IMG/VR virus record: IMGVR_UViG_3300023118_000001
Span: 23,407 to 87,406 of that record
Source of the DNA: a virus
Length of the DNA: 64,000 nucleotides
Strand: one strand, 5' to 3'
A program made the translations under genes and the position numbers. Numbering within the stretch: the first letter of the stretch is position 1; each line of letters starts with the position of its first letter. The notes under the pieces are model-generated. The model searched no databases. It was not told the DNA's origin and worked only from the letters and a program-made list of their open reading frames with translations. Below are positions 8,562 to 16,637 of the stretch, one piece after another.

Positions 8562-11500
8562 GCATCAACACCAACCAAAGCTCCAGCTACATCCACCTGG
8601 CCACCGACATCGCCATCGAAGGGCAGAACTTCGACGAGGTTCGCGCGGAGTGGCGAGACATCCAGAACTTCAACCTGCAGAACACCTTCAACTACGCCGG
8701 CTCCAATCAGACCGGCTCGTGGATTGTGGACGGTGGCGACGGCGCGGCACCGGCAGAGACCCGTGAGAAGCGGGCGTTCTGCACCACCGGCAAGGCCAGC
8801 ATCACGTTCACCGGCACCAGTGTCGCGGTGCGTGCATCGCTGAACCCCGGCTGGGGCGTGGCGTACATCCTGATCGATGGGCAGCTGCCCTCCACGATCC
8901 CGGGCCTGGCCAAGTTCAAGGACATCGTCAGCTCCAACGCCGATGACTTCAGCGCCTGGGGCAACGAGTTCCGCGACCAGGTGGTGGCCGACGGTCTGGC
9001 GCCTGGCACGCACACGCTGGACATCCTCTGCTACACCAACAGCCCGACGGAGTTCTTCATCTTCTCCGGGATCAAGGTCTACTCCTACGCCAACAAAGAC
9101 ATCGACATCAAGGCGTTCTCGCTCAAGACCAGCGAGCGAGTGCAGCCCACCAAACTCAAGCTGTGGACCCAAGGCGTCTCGGCTGAGAACGTGGTACTGA
9201 ATTTTGACGCCAAACTTCTGCACCCGACCACACAGACCTCGCTGGGTAACGTGCTGATCGGCGCGTTGAACGCCAACACAGCCTACGAGCTGTCGTTCGC
9301 CCCCAACCTGCTGGGCACGGAGCCATCGGGGATCATCACCCTGCCGATTGTGATGACAGCCAACGTGGGTGACCCGGACGGCACCAACGTCGGCGAGGTG
9401 GCGCTGGATCTGACCCACACCTCGGACCAGATCACCTACGTCAGCACCAACTGGTGGGAAGACCCAGCCACGCCGACCCTGGCGAGCATGCACGCGACTG
9501 CATCCAAGCAGGCCTGGCTGTCCTTCAACCACACCGGTGACCTGCTCAAGCTGCTGGGCTACGTGGACTTCGGCGCGGCCACGGTGCGCGTGCTGAAGGA
9601 CGCTGTCGAGCGCAACCTGACCTCTTGGAACGTCGGCCAGACCGTGATCAACATCGCCTCCACTGTCGGCATCACTGTCGGCATGATGGCGATCGGTCGC
9701 GGCATTCCTGACAACGTCACAGTGACCGCGGTAACGCCGACCAGTGTGACATTGTCGGCGGCGGTGACCATCAAGGTCACCAACGGCGCCATCGCCTTCG
9801 GCACCGTGCACGGCGTCCTCGACATGAACGAGAACAACGAGGCGCTGCAGGGCACCATGCAGATGCGTCAGCTGGCTGGCTTTGGCGCAACCTACAAAGG
9901 TCGCCTGGTGTTGCAGCCGACGGCGAACAAGACCTTCGGCGTGAACATGATCTACACCCGCCGGACCTACACCTACACCATCGTCACCGAGACGCTTAAC
10001 GCCAAGTTCAGCATCTCCCAGGTCAACCACCTGCCGATCTCCGGCGTCAAGCTGGACGGCGGCAAGATCGCCTACATCGACCCGAACAAGAACGTCTACA
10101 CGCCGCTGGCCAACCCGCCAATCGACAACCGCAACATCAGCGAGGTCAGCATCGAGTACCGGTTCCCGACGTTCCTGTGCTGCTACACAGCCGGCAACAA
10201 GGAGCTGTTCAAGCAGTACGACGTGGTGATCACCGACCCGATGGCGCTGAGCCGCAAGGAAGTGAAAGAGCTGCAGGACCTCGGCATCCAGGTGATCAAC
10301 TACGTGTCCTTCGGCGAAGAGGACGGCGTGCTGTCGAACATTTGGGACAACACCTCGGAACAGGGTCCGCACACTGGCGACGGCACAGGGCCTGGCGGTT
10401 ACGCCGGCTACTACCTGAAGGGTGGCTACGACATGGGCGAGTTCTCGGAGTGCACCAACGACCGCCAGCGCTACGAAGGCGTGAAGGCGTGTGCCTTGAG
10501 CAACCCGAAGTATTACCAGGGCGTGGGGCGCTGCTCGAAGGCCTGTGGCAACGATTCGCGCACCGGGTACAGCGAGTACGAGACCGGGGGCAGCTGCGCC
10601 GCGGGCTTCACCAAGGACAACAACTGGATTCGTGACGCCTCCACAGCGTGCTCGAACAACGCCTGCCCGCAGTTCTCGCCGATGCACAGCGGCTGCACCC
10701 AGTACGTCCAGGCCGAAGGCGTGTGGGGTCAGGATTTCTCAATCCTCGATCACAACGCGCCGGACGAGAACGGGATTTGGGACTCCTTCTACGTCGACGC
10801 GGTGAAGCGCGGGCCTGGCAGCTGGTTCAATAGGCTGCAGGATTACTACCTGCCGCTGGTGTTCAACGAGCCGGTTCCCTACGACGAAGTCCTGACCGTG
10901 GCTCAGCACCCGCTGACCGATGGCTCGCTGATCTACGGCATCCTGATGACCCACGCGCCGATCGATGATCATGAACCCTTCAGCGTGCAGCATGTGGCCA
11001 GCGGCAAGTTCCTGATCCCAGGCCAGCACTTCTCCTACGACCAGAAGATCGGCACCATCATCCTGGCGTTCAACAGCGGTGTGCTGGAGCCGGAAGCGCC
11101 GCCTAACCCTGCCGTCGGCGCGCAGTACCGCGTGAAGTATTCCAAGCGCGGCCTGGGCAGCGACGGGGTGTTCATGGACACCGTCGACACCGTGGACATC
11201 TACCCGCGCGAGGACTACCTGCAGGGGGCGGCTGACCTGATCAACGACCTCAAGCTGCTGTGGCCTGACCGCGCGTTCTGCTCCAACCGTGGGTTCACCA
11301 TCTACGACCGCATGATCCACAGCTGCACCTGGATCATGACCGAGTCGGTGTTCAGCCATTACCACTTCGGCGAGGACTACTACAGCGAGGTCGACGAGGC
11401 TGCGGCTGTGTGGAACGAAGAAGTGGCGGCGATGATTCAGGAGCTTCGCAAGAAGCACACCTTCGACGTGGTCTGCTTGAACTACGCGCCTAACGGCCCT

Positions 11501-11671
11501 GAGGGCGATGCGCTTCGCGCGCGCGTGTACGAGAAGTGTCTGGAGCTGGGCTGGCTGCCCTGGCTGTCGACTATCCTGCTGAACGATCCGCTGCCCAACC
11601 GCCCATTCAATACCGGCAAGGGCTACATCCGGACCAACAACTGGAGGAAGATCAATGTCCGCAATCTATGA
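8558..11671 (+). CDS. Tail fibre/spike with GH114-like glycosidase domain and Cys-rich insertion
   Basis: This 1037-residue protein starts at an ATG overlapping the previous stop. Residues 1-530 are beta-rich virion modules. From about residue 545 the sequence resembles the TIM-barrel glycosidases of the GH114 / TM1410-like group: YDVVITDP (D555, D560), INYVSFGEED (E587, E588), GVFMDTVD (D874), MTESVFS (E929), then VVCLNYAP near 980. GH114 enzymes and the related GH166 PelA domain cleave galactosamine-rich polysaccharides, so this may be a capsule or exopolysaccharide depolymerase. The barrel is split by an eight-cysteine stretch (residues 632-713) and a beta insertion (about 760-865). Exact catalytic residues cannot be assigned by eye. 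Confidence 0.8.
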   Translation: MSINTNQSSSYIHLATDIAIEGQNFDEVRAEWRDIQNFNLQNTFNYAGSNQTGSWIVDGGDGAAPAETREKRAFCTTGKASITFTGTSVAVRASLNPGWGVAYILIDGQLPSTIPGLAKFKDIVSSNADDFSAWGNEFRDQVVADGLAPGTHTLDILCYTNSPTEFFIFSGIKVYSYANKDIDIKAFSLKTSERVQPTKLKLWTQGVSAENVVLNFDAKLLHPTTQTSLGNVLIGALNANTAYELSFAPNLLGTEPSGIITLPIVMTANVGDPDGTNVGEVALDLTHTSDQITYVSTNWWEDPATPTLASMHATASKQAWLSFNHTGDLLKLLGYVDFGAATVRVLKDAVERNLTSWNVGQTVINIASTVGITVGMMAIGRGIPDNVTVTAVTPTSVTLSAAVTIKVTNGAIAFGTVHGVLDMNENNEALQGTMQMRQLAGFGATYKGRLVLQPTANKTFGVNMIYTRRTYTYTIVTETLNAKFSISQVNHLPISGVKLDGGKIAYIDPNKNVYTPLANPPIDNRNISEVSIEYRFPTFLCCYTAGNKELFKQYDVVITDPMALSRKEVKELQDLGIQVINYVSFGEEDGVLSNIWDNTSEQGPHTGDGTGPGGYAGYYLKGGYDMGEFSECTNDRQRYEGVKACALSNPKYYQGVGRCSKACGNDSRTGYSEYETGGSCAAGFTKDNNWIRDASTACSNNACPQFSPMHSGCTQYVQAEGVWGQDFSILDHNAPDENGIWDSFYVDAVKRGPGSWFNRLQDYYLPLVFNEPVPYDEVLTVAQHPLTDGSLIYGILMTHAPIDDHEPFSVQHVASGKFLIPGQHFSYDQKIGTIILAFNSGVLEPEAPPNPAVGAQYRVKYSKRGLGSDGVFMDTVDTVDIYPREDYLQGAADLINDLKLLWPDRAFCSNRGFTIYDRMIHSCTWIMTESVFSHYHFGEDYYSEVDEAAAVWNEEVAAMIQELRKKHTFDVVCLNYAPNGPEGDALRARVYEKCLELGWLPWLSTILLNDPLPNRPFNTGKGYIRTNNWRKINVRNL

Positions 11672-11945
11672 TTTCAGCAACCCGTTCCTGCGGAACATGC
11701 CGATGGTGGCGATCGTGCGCGCGACCAGCAAGAAGAATGGCGAGGTGACCACCACGCCGGACACCCAGTGCCGACGGATCTTTTTCAGGGTCAGTAATAA
11801 CCGGGTGTTCCCGGCGCCGGCCGGGCAGCAGGAGATCATGCACGAGGGTAAGGCGATGGATGCGTTCTACGGCTTCGATAACCTCCGGGAGTTCAACCCG
11901 GAGGAGATCAACGCCTCACACGACGCCAACCCTAAGCCTCGGTAG
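11655..11945 (+). CDS. Small conserved-looking protein downstream of fibre gene
   Basis: The 96-residue ORF starts at ATG 11655 with GGAGGAAG upstream, overlapping the fibre gene by 17 bases, which supports translation. It opens with a hydrophobic/aromatic segment (SAIYDFSNPFLRNMP) and ends in a polar tail rich in Asn and Pro. I do not recognise it. Position suggests a fibre-associated or assembly protein. Its 3' end overlaps the converging dUTPase-like gene by 14 bases. Confidence 0.7.
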   Translation: MSAIYDFSNPFLRNMPMVAIVRATSKKNGEVTTTPDTQCRRIFFRVSNNRVFPAPAGQQEIMHEGKAMDAFYGFDNLREFNPEEINASHDANPKPR

Positions 11946-12369
11946 GCGCGGGCGGTGCGTGCTCAGCAGTGGCAGTGGCGATGTCAATGAAGCGCGCACC
12001 GTGGACCTGAGTCAGGATGCCGTCGGCGATGATATCGCCGTGCTTGATTTGTACGATTGATTTGCCTTCATTCATCAGTTCGATTGTGACTTCCCCGTCA
12101 AAGGCGCTGTCCAACAAACCGACCCGGGTGCCGTGGTGGTTCATGCTGGACAGATCCTGCGCGCGGCGAGGATAAATCTCGATGATCCAGCTGTTCGGGA
12201 CCAGGACTTTAAGTCCGGTGCGGAACAGTGCTTTGCCGCCTGGGCCAATGAATTCGCCTTCGGGGTTTTCTACCAGGGCAGAGAATTGAAAGAACGCTGC
12301 ACCGCCCGTGTTGTTGATCGGGAGAGTTGCATCGGGGTGGAGTTTCTCGGTTTGCATTGCCACAATCAT
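11932..12369 (-). CDS. dUTPase-like protein with degenerate motifs 1, 2 and 5
   Basis: Start ATG 12369 is preceded by AAGGA at nine bases; 145 residues. The trimeric dUTPase fold is visible from motif 3 (GLLDSAFDGEV, the uracil/sugar-binding hairpin with its catalytic Asp) and motif 4 (SIVQIKHGD in place of RxAQ). Motif 1, normally AGxDL, reads AAFFQFS, motif 2 (PRSG) is PRRAQD, and the Gly-rich motif 5 is missing from the C-terminus. It may be a divergent dUTP hydrolase or a dUTPase fold used for another nucleotide or for regulation. It is the only minus-strand gene inside the late region. Confidence 0.8.
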   Translation of the reverse strand: MIVAMQTEKLHPDATLPINNTGGAAFFQFSALVENPEGEFIGPGGKALFRTGLKVLVPNSWIIEIYPRRAQDLSSMNHHGTRVGLLDSAFDGEVTIELMNEGKSIVQIKHGDIIADGILTQVHGARFIDIATATAEHAPPAPTEA

Positions 12370-12454
12370 GCGGGGTAGTCCTTGCAGATGGAAAACGCAA
12401 TGATGGCGTGGACTGCAGCGTGACACAAGACCGACCGGCCTGTGCCGCCTTATG

Positions 12455-12483
12455 TTGTTATAGGGGTGGCAAACAGCTATCCT
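12455..12483 (+). promoter_or_regulatory. Candidate sigma70-type promoter for the lysis genes
   Basis: TTGTTA (12455-12460), a 17-base spacer and TATCCT (12478-12483) lie in the 144-base divergent gap between the dUTPase-like gene and the first holin-like gene. Each box matches the consensus at four of six positions. The location is right for a separate lysis transcript, but the match is modest. Confidence 0.4.
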
Positions 12484-12513
12484 GCGTCACACGTTATAGG
12501 GAAATAGCCGCTG

Positions 12514-12909
12514 ATGATTACTGATCCAGCTTCGAATACAGGGTGGCTGACGGTCTGCTTCGTCTACGCATGGTCAGTAATGGAGCAGCTGCACCCTGGA
12601 TCGGCCATGGGAGCTTCCTTCGGCTGCGTATTTTTCGTCCTCCTGCCAGACCCCGTAGTTACCTCCTTCGTTTCAAAACTTCTTCGCAAAATCGGACTCA
12701 CAGTTGTGTCCTGGGGGTTCGGCTACGCTGTGGGGATTGCATTCTCGAACAGCAGCTCGATGCTGGCAGCGATTATTGGAGCTGCGGTCGCCTCTGGTGT
12801 TCTAGGCGCCATCAACCTGATGGTCAAGAACGACGGCGATTTGCCGCAGTGGATGTCTTCACTGATTAACGCAATCCTACGGTTAAAGCGAGGCGGCGAT
12901 GAACAATGA
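12514..12909 (+). CDS. Holin-like membrane protein 1
   Basis: This 131-residue protein has three or four predicted membrane segments: about residues 11-27, 32-50, 60-78 and 83-104. A short charged C-terminus (LKRGGDEQ) follows. Immediate linkage to a second small membrane protein and an endolysin makes it a holin or antiholin candidate that would release or regulate the lysin. The Shine-Dalgarno match (AGGGA, 11 bases away) is weak, which could keep expression low. I cannot assign it to a named holin family with certainty. Confidence 0.75.
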   Translation: MITDPASNTGWLTVCFVYAWSVMEQLHPGSAMGASFGCVFFVLLPDPVVTSFVSKLLRKIGLTVVSWGFGYAVGIAFSNSSSMLAAIIGAAVASGVLGAINLMVKNDGDLPQWMSSLINAILRLKRGGDEQ

Positions 12910-13216
12910 TCCCACCTACGGGGAAGTGCTACTGAGCATTCGTATTGTGTTTCACATGATCACGTTCTTTTCGGTCATCTGTTACAGCAGCGAATCACGC
13001 ACACGATGGTTCTCCAGTATGTTGGCGTTCTGCCTGGCGGGTTCCTCGCTGGCACTGGCCACACAGTCCTACACCAAGTTCTCCACCATGGCGCCCAACT
13101 CAGAAGTCTGGCTGGTGATCTTCGTCGGAGTGGTCACGATCCTTGTTGTCGCTAACGGCGGCAACGTCGCAAAAGTCCTACACAACACTCGAAAGAGGCT
13201 ACCCTATGGACGCTAA
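12899..13216 (+). CDS. Holin-like membrane protein 2
   Basis: This is a 105-residue protein with three hydrophobic segments (about residues 10-30, 38-55 and 68-87) and a basic C-terminal tail (HNTRKRLPYGR). That is the three-segment layout of class I holins. It overlaps the preceding membrane gene by 11 bases and the endolysin by 11 bases. GAGG lies five bases before its ATG. Two adjacent small membrane proteins before an endolysin often form a holin/antiholin pair; which one makes the lethal hole cannot be told from sequence. Confidence 0.78.
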   Translation: MNNDPTYGEVLLSIRIVFHMITFFSVICYSSESRTRWFSSMLAFCLAGSSLALATQSYTKFSTMAPNSEVWLVIFVGVVTILVVANGGNVAKVLHNTRKRLPYGR

Positions 13217-13748
13217 GACGCTGGCTGCAGCCGTGGGCATTTCCCTGTCCCGGGCCCAACGGTGGGAAGGACCCATCAACGAAGCGCTGAAGTTCGCTGA
13301 CATCACCCTAACCAGATCTATAGCTTCGTTTCTGGCGCAGACCGGGCACGAGAGCAATAGCTTTGAATGGCTCAAAGAGTTCGGCAACGACAAGTACCTC
13401 AGCCGGTATGACACCGGCGCGCTGGCCAAGCGCCTGGGCAACACGCCCGAAGCGGACGGCGACGGGCAGCTGTACGCCGGCCGTGGCCTGATCCAGATCA
13501 CCGGCAAGTACAACTACCAGCAGCTGAGCCAGGCACTGTTCGGAGACGACCGCCTGCTCAAGCACCCCGAGATCCTCGAGGAGTTGAAGTACGCTGCGCT
13601 GTCGGCGGCCTGGTACTGGAAGAAGAACAAGCTGAACAGCCTGTCCAACGACATCCTGGCGCAGACCAAGGCAATCAACGGTGGGCTGACCGGCATTGAG
13701 GATCGCAAGATCCGCATGAGCCGCGCGCTCAAGGCGCTGGGTGCGTGA
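13206..13748 (+). CDS. Endolysin, GH19 chitinase-like lysozyme
   Basis: The start is ATG 13206, with AAAGAGG seven bases upstream; the longer frame from 13143 lies inside the holin gene. The 180-residue protein is a single GH19 catalytic domain: QTGHESNSFEWLKEF carries the two expected glutamates (E49 and about E58), and YAGRGLIQITGKYNY is the family signature. GH19 phage lysins cut the glycan strands of peptidoglycan. There is no signal peptide or membrane anchor, so export depends on the upstream holins. The stop overlaps the Rz start as TGATG. Confidence 0.93.
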   Translation: MDAKTLAAAVGISLSRAQRWEGPINEALKFADITLTRSIASFLAQTGHESNSFEWLKEFGNDKYLSRYDTGALAKRLGNTPEADGDGQLYAGRGLIQITGKYNYQQLSQALFGDDRLLKHPEILEELKYAALSAAWYWKKNKLNSLSNDILAQTKAINGGLTGIEDRKIRMSRALKALGA

Positions 13749-14281
13749 TGTTCGACCTGAAGATCCTGATCATTGCCGTCGGCGCCGCCCTTTTGGGCGG
13801 CGCTGGCGTTGGAGGGTGGGTGGCTTGGGAGATGCGCGACACCCAGGCCAATCTGCAGCTGCTCGATCTGCGCAAGACCTACGACGACGCCACAGCGGCG
13901 GCGCAGCGGGAATCGCACCAGGTGGAGATGAAGCTGCAGGATCAAATCAACGAGCTGGGGAAGAAGACCGGTGAAGAGCAGAACCAGATTGATCACAACG
14001 TCGCTGCTGCTGGTGACAGCACTGGCGGGCTGCTGCAGGCAGCAGCCAAGCGTTTCAGTGCCACCGCCTGTGATCCCGGAGTTGCCCGCCGTGGCCAGGC
14101 AGCAACCTCGGCCGCCTATCTGTATTCCCAGTTGCTTGGAGAATCTCAGCTCCTGGCAAAAGGCCTGGCAGAAGAAGCTGACAGAGCCCGAAGTGCAGGT
14201 GCCTCTTGCGAAGTAGCCTATGATTTGGTGCGTAAGGGATTGAAGGATCTTGCGAAGGGGCCGGCCGTAACCGGTGGGTGA
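13748..14281 (+). CDS. Rz: Inner-membrane spanin subunit, Rz-like
   Basis: The protein starts at ATG 13748 (TGATG with the endolysin stop); GTG 13745 is an alternative. The 177 residues begin with one membrane segment (about residues 6-27), then a long charged helical region. That is the topology of lambda Rz, which sits in the inner membrane and reaches across the periplasm to Rz1. The C-terminal part is Ala- and Leu-rich and may form the coiled coil that drives membrane fusion. A complete Rz1 gene lies inside it in another frame. Confidence 0.88.
   Translation: MFDLKILIIAVGAALLGGAGVGGWVAWEMRDTQANLQLLDLRKTYDDATAAAQRESHQVEMKLQDQINELGKKTGEEQNQIDHNVAAAGDSTGGLLQAAAKRFSATACDPGVARRGQAATSAAYLYSQLLGESQLLAKGLAEEADRARSAGASCEVAYDLVRKGLKDLAKGPAVTGG
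13971..14216 (+). CDS. Rz1: Outer-membrane spanin lipoprotein, Rz1-like (nested in Rz)
   Basis: This 81-residue ORF starts at GTG 13971 and lies wholly inside Rz in a different frame, as in lambda. The N-terminus is a lipoprotein signal: basic MKSRTR, a hydrophobic core, and lipobox LAGC with the lipidated cysteine at residue 21. The mature part is short and Pro-rich (VPPPVIPELP, RPPICIPS), typical of Rz1. It should be anchored in the outer membrane and pair with Rz for the last step of lysis. A second cysteine follows the lipobox directly. Confidence 0.9.
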   Translation: MKSRTRLITTSLLLVTALAGCCRQQPSVSVPPPVIPELPAVARQQPRPPICIPSCLENLSSWQKAWQKKLTEPEVQVPLAK

Positions 14282-14294
14282 AGGTAGATTACAG

Positions 14295-14303
14295 TGGTAT
14301 ATT
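14295..14303 (+). promoter_or_regulatory. Candidate extended -10 promoter for the second fibre cluster
   Basis: TGG followed by TATATT (14298-14303) forms an extended -10 element in the 60-base gap after Rz, 39 bases before the next start codon. There is no convincing -35 box. This could let the second fibre cluster be transcribed independently of the lysis genes. Confidence 0.35.
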
Positions 14304-14341
14304 GCGCTCATATCAAGTAGCAGGACTCACAGGGAGTGTGT

Positions 14342-14662
14342 ATGCAAATCAATCGCGGCGACTCGTTCATGCTCCCGCTGCAGGTTTTCGTCGACAATGC
14401 AGCGCAAGACTGCACCAACTGGCAGGTCTTCGCCTCCTACGGCACGGACGTCAAACGCCTGGGTGACTTCGAGATCGTCTGGCAGGATCGCACGGTCGGC
14501 TCGTTCTTCCTCAGCGCTGAGACTGATACCTGGCCCCTCGGCAACATGAGCTTTGACATCACCTACGTCACCGACGTCGGCCAGGAGATCACCACGCAGC
14601 GTGTGAAGTTCGAAGTGCTGCGCCGCCTGACTCCGGTGCCACTGCCGAGCAACGCGCCATGA
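14342..14662 (+). CDS. Small beta-rich structural protein, fibre cluster 2
   Basis: ATG 14342 follows AGGGAG by five bases; 106 residues. The opening (MQINRGDSFMLPLQ, then FVDNAAQDCTNWQVF) and the steady alternation of polar and hydrophobic residues suggest a small beta-sandwich. Proteins of this shape often serve as base or adaptor of phage fibres. It is the first of five linked genes placed after the lysis cassette. No catalytic residues stand out. The stop overlaps the next start as ATGA. Confidence 0.75.
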   Translation: MQINRGDSFMLPLQVFVDNAAQDCTNWQVFASYGTDVKRLGDFEIVWQDRTVGSFFLSAETDTWPLGNMSFDITYVTDVGQEITTQRVKFEVLRRLTPVPLPSNAP

Positions 14663-14955
14663 TCGTCGCGACCCACACGCCGATCGGCGTCATCACCACC
14701 GAGATCACCGTCACCGATTCTCAAATCCTGATCGTGACCACCGAAGGTGTGTCCACGGCGAGCATGCCCGCGTTCAAGGTAGAGACCCGAGAAGCGGCGC
14801 TGCGTGGGCCACGCGGTCCCAGCGCCGTGGAGGCGCAGATCAGCGCTGACCCTGACAACCGTCTGAAGCCAGGTAGTGACGGCGGGCTGTACGTCGCCGA
14901 CAACCTAGACCCCAACCCGCTTGACCACTACCTATTAGAACGAGGGATCATCTAA
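14659..14955 (+). CDS. Small protein with collagen-like GPRGP segment, fibre cluster 2
   Basis: This is a 98-residue protein. The first 55 residues are Thr/Val/Ile-rich beta strands, followed by LRGPRGPSAVEAQI, a short collagen-like linker common in phage fibre adaptors. The end, SDGGLYVADN then a Pro/Asn-rich tail, resembles linkers that join fibre subunits. It overlaps both neighbours (ATGA with the gene before, one base with the gene after), so the cluster is translationally linked. Function is inferred from context only. Confidence 0.72.
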   Translation: MIVATHTPIGVITTEITVTDSQILIVTTEGVSTASMPAFKVETREAALRGPRGPSAVEAQISADPDNRLKPGSDGGLYVADNLDPNPLDHYLLERGII

Positions 14956-15449
14956 TGTCTTTGGAAACCAAACTGGTAGCGTTTGCTGCCGCCAACGGCG
15001 CTGACATCAAGCTGCTGAACTCCCGCATCGGTGCGCTGGCCAACCTGCCAACCACCGCCAAAGACAACGTGGTCAACGCGATCGTCGAGTTGTACGGCCT
15101 GCTGGGTTCAGCGGGTGCGGTGATCGACGATGGCGCGGGCGACGGTGCGACCTCGGTCACCTGGTCGGCGAACAAGATCTACGACATGATCGAAGCGGCC
15201 AAGGCCGCCGTGAAGTCGGACATCCTCGGCGGTGCCAGCGCAGCCTTCGACACGCTGAAGGAACTGCAGGACCTGATCACCGGCGACGAGAGCATCGTCT
15301 CCGCGCTGATCACCAAGGTCGGCGAGAAGGTCAGCTTCGCTGAAGCCCAGGCGCTGACCACAGCGCAGAAGCTGCAGGCCTGCACCAACATCGGCATTGG
15401 CAACCCGGAAGTGGACCTGGTGGCTGCGTACAACGCTGCCAAGGCCTAA
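14955..15449 (+). CDS. Tail fibre adaptor-type protein A
   Basis: This is a 164-residue protein starting at ATG 14955 after GAGGGATC. It opens MSLETKLVAFAAANGADIKLL, closely echoed by the next gene (MSLASRVLEYVQAAGADVKSL), so the two share an N-terminal helical docking module. The rest is Ala-rich helix, with an AFDTLKELQDLI segment and a C-terminal stretch of the kind seen near the ends of phage fibre shafts. Likely a fibre subunit built on a shared attachment helix. Confidence 0.75.
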   Translation: MSLETKLVAFAAANGADIKLLNSRIGALANLPTTAKDNVVNAIVELYGLLGSAGAVIDDGAGDGATSVTWSANKIYDMIEAAKAAVKSDILGGASAAFDTLKELQDLITGDESIVSALITKVGEKVSFAEAQALTTAQKLQACTNIGIGNPEVDLVAAYNAAKA

Positions 15450-15452
15450 GTC

Positions 15453-15962
15453 GTGAGCCTGGCCAGCAGAGTCCTGGAGTACGTCCAGGCCGCGGGCGCT
15501 GACGTCAAATCCCTGATCAGCGGGCTGGCTGACAAAGTCGACAAAGTCGCAGGGAAGGGGCTCAGCGCCAACGACTACACCACGACCGAGAAGGACAAGC
15601 TCGCGGCCTTGATGCCGGCCGGCCGTGAGAAACTGGTGGTCATCGCGGCTGCCACAGGCACGGTGACGCTGAACCTGGCGCTGTCGAACAACTTCGAACT
15701 GACGCTGACCGGCAACACCACCATCGCGCTGTCCAACATCCCGACCATTCCAGCCGGCGAGGTGTACTGGTTCACGGTGCGGGTGATCTCGGGCGGGACC
15801 AAGTACACGCTGGCCTGGGCAACCACGCCGCTGGTGCTGACCTGGCTGAACACCACGGCCGGCGCACCAGGTGACAGTGCTTTGGCAGGCAAGGTAGTGG
15901 AGTTCCTGATGTCGACCAGCAACGGCACCACTGGCTACGCGCGTAAGGCGTCGGGCAATTGA
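15453..15962 (+). CDS. Tail fibre adaptor-type protein B with beta-rich C-terminus
   Basis: The start is GTG 15453 with AAGG eight bases upstream; 169 residues. The N-terminal 35 residues resemble those of the preceding gene product. The remainder is a Thr/Leu-rich beta domain (TGTVTLNLALSNNFELT, then NTTIALSNIPTIP), like C-terminal domains found on fibre proteins of several phages. The stop overlaps the next gene. The pair looks like a duplicated docking module joined to different distal domains. Confidence 0.75.
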   Translation: MSLASRVLEYVQAAGADVKSLISGLADKVDKVAGKGLSANDYTTTEKDKLAALMPAGREKLVVIAAATGTVTLNLALSNNFELTLTGNTTIALSNIPTIPAGEVYWFTVRVISGGTKYTLAWATTPLVLTWLNTTAGAPGDSALAGKVVEFLMSTSNGTTGYARKASGN

Positions 15963-16600
15963 GTTTCGCCATGGCGCTGTTCGGGTGCGTGCCACCGTCA
16001 GGCGGACCCGCTGTGGGCGATTCCTTCGGCGGTGGCATCTTCATTGGCAAGCTCACGATCAACGGGCTGATCTACAACATCATCGCGGCGCCGAAGGCTA
16101 CAGGGCAGCCGTCCGTGGTGGGCCTCTACAAGAACACTCCGGAAGTCTTCACCGGTGCAACGTCGACCAACGACGGGCTGCTGATCCGCGACAACATGAT
16201 TGCGGCCGGCATCGAGAAGTTCCCGATGCAGCAGTGGTGCAACGCGCTGACCATCGGAGGGAAGACCGACTGGGTGCTGCCTCCAAAGGACTGGATGGAA
16301 CTGGCCTACCGCGTGGCCAAGCCAACCACAGCCACCAACGTGACCACGTCAGGGCGTAACACAAGCAGCATCCCTCCTACGACGGTCAACTACACAACGA
16401 CCAACCCTGCACAGACACCTGTGACTGCGCTGAGGTCGGGCGGGGCTCAATCTTTCAGCAGTGATTATTATGCGTGCGCAACCGCTGGCACCACTGCAGG
16501 CACATACCTGCTGAAGCGGATGACAACTGGCGCTGATTATTCCGAAGCTTACGAATACGATCACATCTACCGGGCGTTCCGGTGTGAACTCGCAGCGTAG
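15959..16600 (+). CDS. DUF1566-like distal fibre / receptor-binding protein
   Basis: The start is TTG 15959, overlapping the previous stop, or ATG 15971; no strong ribosome site favours either. The 213-residue product contains GKTDWVLPPKDWMELAYR and ends YRAFRCELAA, both marks of the DUF1566 (C-type-lectin-like) fold that often presents variable surface loops. A Thr/Asn/Ser-rich stretch (about residues 120-165) would be the variable face. As the last gene of the fibre cluster it is the best receptor-binding candidate there. A 22-base palindrome follows. Confidence 0.75.
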   Translation: MSFAMALFGCVPPSGGPAVGDSFGGGIFIGKLTINGLIYNIIAAPKATGQPSVVGLYKNTPEVFTGATSTNDGLLIRDNMIAAGIEKFPMQQWCNALTIGGKTDWVLPPKDWMELAYRVAKPTTATNVTTSGRNTSSIPPTTVNYTTTNPAQTPVTALRSGGAQSFSSDYYACATAGTTAGTYLLKRMTTGADYSEAYEYDHIYRAFRCELAA

Positions 16601-16608
16601 TAGGGGAA

Positions 16609-16630
16609 GAGGGCAGCGATCGCTGCCCTC
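16609..16630. terminator. Perfect 22-base palindrome between converging transcription units
   Basis: GAGGGCAGCGATCGCTGCCCTC lacks a loop but could form an 8-9 bp hairpin. It lies in the 37-base gap between the last plus-strand gene and the end of the long minus-strand block, the right place for a two-way terminator. There is no T-run on either side. The inner 18 bases recur at 22782-22799. Confidence 0.6.
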
Positions 16631-16637
16631 GGTGTTG

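Noticed and set aside
8342-10687. 781-residue minus-strand ORF antisense to the GH114-like fibre gene
   Set aside because: The sense strand gives structured fibre protein with start coupling to its neighbour; the antisense text is composition-driven.
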